A stretch of 64,000 nt of DNA from Branchiostoma floridae (lineage: Eukaryota > Chordata > Leptocardii > Amphioxiformes > Branchiostomatidae), in assembly GCF_000003815.2 (NCBI RefSeq), contig NC_049985.1, positions 9,710,543 through 9,774,542 on the forward strand, written 5' to 3'. Under the pieces are notes generated by a model. That model made no database searches. It saw only the letters and a list, made by a program, of their open reading frames with translations, and was not told where the DNA came from. Below, in pieces: positions 60,201 through 64,000 of this stretch. The position numbers and the translations under genes are program-made. Numbering within the stretch: the first letter of the stretch is position 1; each line of letters opens with the position of its first letter.

Positions 60201-63200
60201 TAAATTTTTAAAACAATGCCTTGTATTTGTTTTCCCACCTCAACTTCTAGTACATCTGTACCTCTAAGCCCAGCATCCCGAACTTTGCACTGGTTAGGCC
60301 CCCTTTCCACCTGAAGGCAACTGCTGATTGGACCTGTGCAATCCTTGATTTTATAATTGGAATATGGTAACATTCAAAAGGTCTGATATAGAAGACAACA
60401 AAACAAACAAATACATTCTCTATCATACTTATATAGTCTATCTATGAAAGTCGTTCACTGGTCTGTGAATTCTTTGCTTTCATTCGCAGCCGCTAGTGGA
60501 AAGGGGTGTTAGAGTACCAGTACAAGCCCAATGTGCATACACCACATACCAAGTTTTACAGCTCCACCACTAATCTACCTGATGACTGGTTACTCCTGCC
60601 ATTAGTTCAGTGGGACAACCTGGCTGGGGGCAAGGCAAATGTTTGCACAAACCACCATCATAAATACCAAGGTGGGCAGAAGTACCATTTGATCTCCACC
60701 CTGCATGTACGCAAATTGATAGCTACCAATAGATAATCAGATGGACCAAGGAGGTTAAAATGGACCTCCTTGGATGGGCTGATTAAATTACATATTTACA
60801 TTTACCTGGTGGCTTTGCATAAACCAGGATTTGCTTCTCCAACAGATCAACAAGATTATGCAAAATACCAGGTGCAATTGTAAAACTTCTTGCATTCAAC
60901 TCCCTAAAGTTTTGCTTTCTTTCAAATGTTACTTTGGGTTTTTTTTATGGCAACTCACTACAGTACACAAAGGCCAACAATACAGTTGCTCGAAAACAGC
61001 AGACATCTCTCTTTAAAACTTAGTAAAAGGGAGAAATGGAATTACCTCTTATCCAGTTATCCTAAATCCTTCCCCATACAACCACACACTCCTGTAACAA
61101 CCTATATCAGGCAGCCATGAACAGTAGGGTCAAACACTGAGAGTTGGAACTAATGCTTTTAGAGCACCAATCAATGTCTGAATATCGATAGTTACACAAT
61201 CCCAAACTGTACTGTGAGGCTGTAATCCCTGCTGGTATGTTAAGCTGGGCAAATGTATCCTTGATCCCCATGATTTATTGTCCACTGGCCTTTAAGCCCT
61301 ACTTGAATGCCTTGAGCTCTTTTCCAAGGCTACAAATGGACGTTTTACTCACTGCTGAACAAGGAGGTTAAGAATAGTCTATCCCACAAGCCAATCATGT
61401 ACACGGGCACTCAAAGTATAAAACTCTCTTTCTTTCTTTGGTCAAACGGCAAGTGCAAATAACAGGAGCACAAATTGGTCATCTGATTTTTTTTCTGGGG
61501 GTGGGGGAGTCTTATTCCACCAAAAGGAAAGGTTTCTATCATACACTAGACAGTCTTTCTTTGTCAATCATACACAGTATTTGGTTTAACTGTGTTCAAC
61601 TTTAACAGACAATTTTTTTTTACATCCGATCATTCAATCATGAAAATGATGTTGAAGAAAATGGTGCTCTTCTAGTTCTTGTTATACCAAAAATCTACAA
61701 GCTTTTGTTTTAGGCCACCTTAAACAGGAGTGTCCTTGATATAGAAGTGTCCGGGACAGAGGCAGCTGCATGACCACTTTCTGCACACTTCTCACCTTCA
61801 TTGGCTACAGAAATGTGCTCTCAGAACACAGCAATCACAGACCTGATGCTCTCACTAAACTGCTTTCAGATCCCTTCAAGTATGCCATTATTGTTTGTGC
61901 ATTGTTTGTAGTCAATCCTTGGAATCGTTATGTAATGCCGATGGTGCTCTAAATAGCCAGAAAAGTGCACTGACCACTACTGAGTGCCGCATTGAGTGTC
62001 ATATGTCAATCACTACTATTAGAATACAAAAGAGCACATGGTCAAATATACAATAGCTACCAGCCCGCATCTGCATGGTGTATTGTTAGAATACCTGTGC
62101 TAAAGATAGAAAATTTATGATAACAACATATCTAGTCACAACTAACTGGGTGTAACCTTTTGACATCCTCACTTGTGTAAAGTCACAACTCAACTCACCT
62201 CACATTAACTTTCCATTTTACCATTTCATTTTATCACTGTATTACATAAGTGGTTCAACCTTTCCATAATATTTCTGTAACATTTACCTACACAGATAAG
62301 CTTTCATGCTACTTTCCAGTGGAGTCATTCTGAAACATGCTATCTTTTATCTGGTGGTAAATGCAGTGTGACCTTTCCAGCCATGTTAAACTGGCCTTTG
62401 AAAAGTAAACAGATCAATAACTTCACATTTTCTTATCAACCACCACCTAAATGGTACCTTCCAAAAGCCTACCCCTCCCACTTTTCTCACATCTCTGCAA
62501 GTTTTACACCACATATGTGTGTGTGTGTAAACAATATTTTACAGGTCAAACCTAATGTTCTGACACCTACCATGCTGTATAACAGAGACAGAGAGAGAGA
62601 GAACAGTTGCAGGTGCCGGTCTCCCTGCATGGCTGGTCTCCCTGTACAGCTCAAATGCATGGTCATGACCTCGGCATCCCAAAGGATTCAAAGTGTTTTA
62701 CCTACTTATCCATTCTTGGAGACATATGTACAACATTATTCATAACCTGTACTGTAAGATACTGTACTATTTTAGATCCCTAGAATTTTTTTAGACTTAC
62801 AATGGGGTTGTGTTGAGACACTGTTCAATGAATTTCATTTTCAGAGGCTTGAGTATTATAGACTGTAAGGGACAATAAGTCAGAAACTTTTAACCCATGC
62901 AACATTCCAGAAGTAAGCAACTAAGAGAAAGCAGACGTTGAGAAGGAAATGACTACACAGCCAATCATGCAGGACCTCATGGCTAAATTTAGAACTTCAC
63001 GACAATGAGTCTGATGTCAAGTTACTTTTTACCTTGACACAATTTTATGCCAGGGTTCTACAGGAAAGGGGCGGGTTCAACAATGTGTACTTTTAGAGAG
63101 TATAACAGTTCTTTTAATGGAGAAAAATAACATAGCGATGGCATAACAAAAGAAGACAAATTATTCCTTCCTCCCCTTCCCTATCTACCCAGATATCACT

Positions 63201-64000
63201 GTCCGTACCTAACATGAGTAGTGTAGAGTTGGTGACTCATGTGTCCTGTATTCAGGAATGCCTGCCCAGCTTGGTGATTGAACCAGAAGGACTGTGGCTC
63301 AAGCAACCCTGAACTTATCTCAAAAATGTGTAGGATAACAGAGCTACTTTAGCAAGCTTCTGGTATTCAACAATTACTACTATATAATAAGAAAGTACAG
63401 ATTATAGTATCACTTCTTGGTATGATTGCCAGTATCTTTGTGTCATTATTGATTGCATTTGTATCTAAAACTATACTTAGTTTAACGTTTAACAGCTTCT
63501 GGTACCATCTAAACAAAAGACAAAGTAGCCAAACTGGTTGACATGAACACACAGCATCTTTTTTCCTAAAGCGCTATTGTATTTATATGTAAGACTATAC
63601 TTTTAAAAGAATTCCTGGACTCACAACAGCAGGGATTTTTGTGGTCATGTTATTCCATGAGACAGTCTCCACAGATGGGGAGGAATGCTTCATCATTGGA
63701 AAGGAATCTGAACAACTAGACCTAGCAGCCAACATGGCTATCACACAATCTGGCTTGCCCCTCTCCCAACCTCAGATCCCCATGCACATGATTGGCGGGT
63801 ATGAAAATATCAGAAGGGTGAGAAAATTTAGGGCATTTCAAATCGCTCCTACAACAGGTTATGCAAAAGGCATTAGGTAACACTGCATATGAAGAACAAA
63901 TTGCAGCAAACCACATGCATTTCAACTGTCCTTGCACTAACAAGTTTACAAGACTTGACCAGTCTATAGAAGTTAGAACAATACTGTAAACCACAAGAGA

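Larger units (their letters stand above)
46303..64000. other. Presumed long 5' intron of WWC, no exon found
   Basis: The phase of exon a demands an upstream exon. I looked on the - strand for WW1 (YYIDH, TSWIDPRDR codons in all degenerate spellings I could scan) and found none here. Short GC-rich islands at about 49185-49320, 53755-53900, 54595-54725 and 56735-56990 stand out and may be enhancers or alternative promoters. The rest is AT-rich with no recognisable gene. Confidence 0.45.

Overview
This window is nuclear DNA from an animal, with two spliced genes lying tail to tail. It is AT-rich and intron-rich, with short, strongly conserved exons, GT-AG introns, and dense miniature inverted-repeat and foldback elements. 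The gene content points to an invertebrate deuterostome. A starfish-like, membrane-anchored CMP-sialic acid hydroxylase and a single KIBRA/WWC gene suggest a cephalochordate (Branchiostoma) as the most likely source. That species call is inference from gene structure and repeat style, not from a database match.

Layout. Bases 1-6269 carry repeats (a ~240 bp tandem array, foldback elements) and one unexplained open exon-like segment. A TATA-less promoter candidate with NRF1- and ETS-type sites precedes CMAH (+ strand, coding exons from 6540 to 17796, poly(A) signal at 18824). CMAH joins an N-terminal Rieske [2Fe-2S] domain to a metallo-beta-lactamase-like domain, and its last exon encodes a C-terminal hydrophobic anchor. 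Fifteen exon pieces connect in phase, but one short segment is missing. Exon 5 runs into a stop and repeat-like DNA exactly where the HxHxDH metal-binding motif should be. This copy therefore looks recently broken, or the assembly or allele is altered there.

From about 19400 to at least 46302 on the - strand lies a WWC-family (KIBRA) gene. Its 23 coding exons in the window connect in phase and encode the WW1-WW2 linker, WW2, coiled coils, serine-rich segments, a C2 domain, an aPKC-binding-type motif and a C-terminal ADDV PDZ ligand. The start codon and WW1 were not found, so they probably lie beyond base 64000, and 46303-64000 would be one very long 5' intron. Its introns hold an internally deleted Tigger/pogo transposon with a recognisable transposase N-terminus, several MITEs, tRNA-derived sequences, and a 30 bp tandem repeat that triplicates a perfect CArG (SRF-type) box.

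The two genes share no pathway: CMAH converts CMP-Neu5Ac to CMP-Neu5Gc, and WWC/KIBRA is an upstream Hippo-pathway scaffold. They are neighbours with convergent 3' ends about 550 bp apart. No bacterial, viral or CRISPR features were seen.
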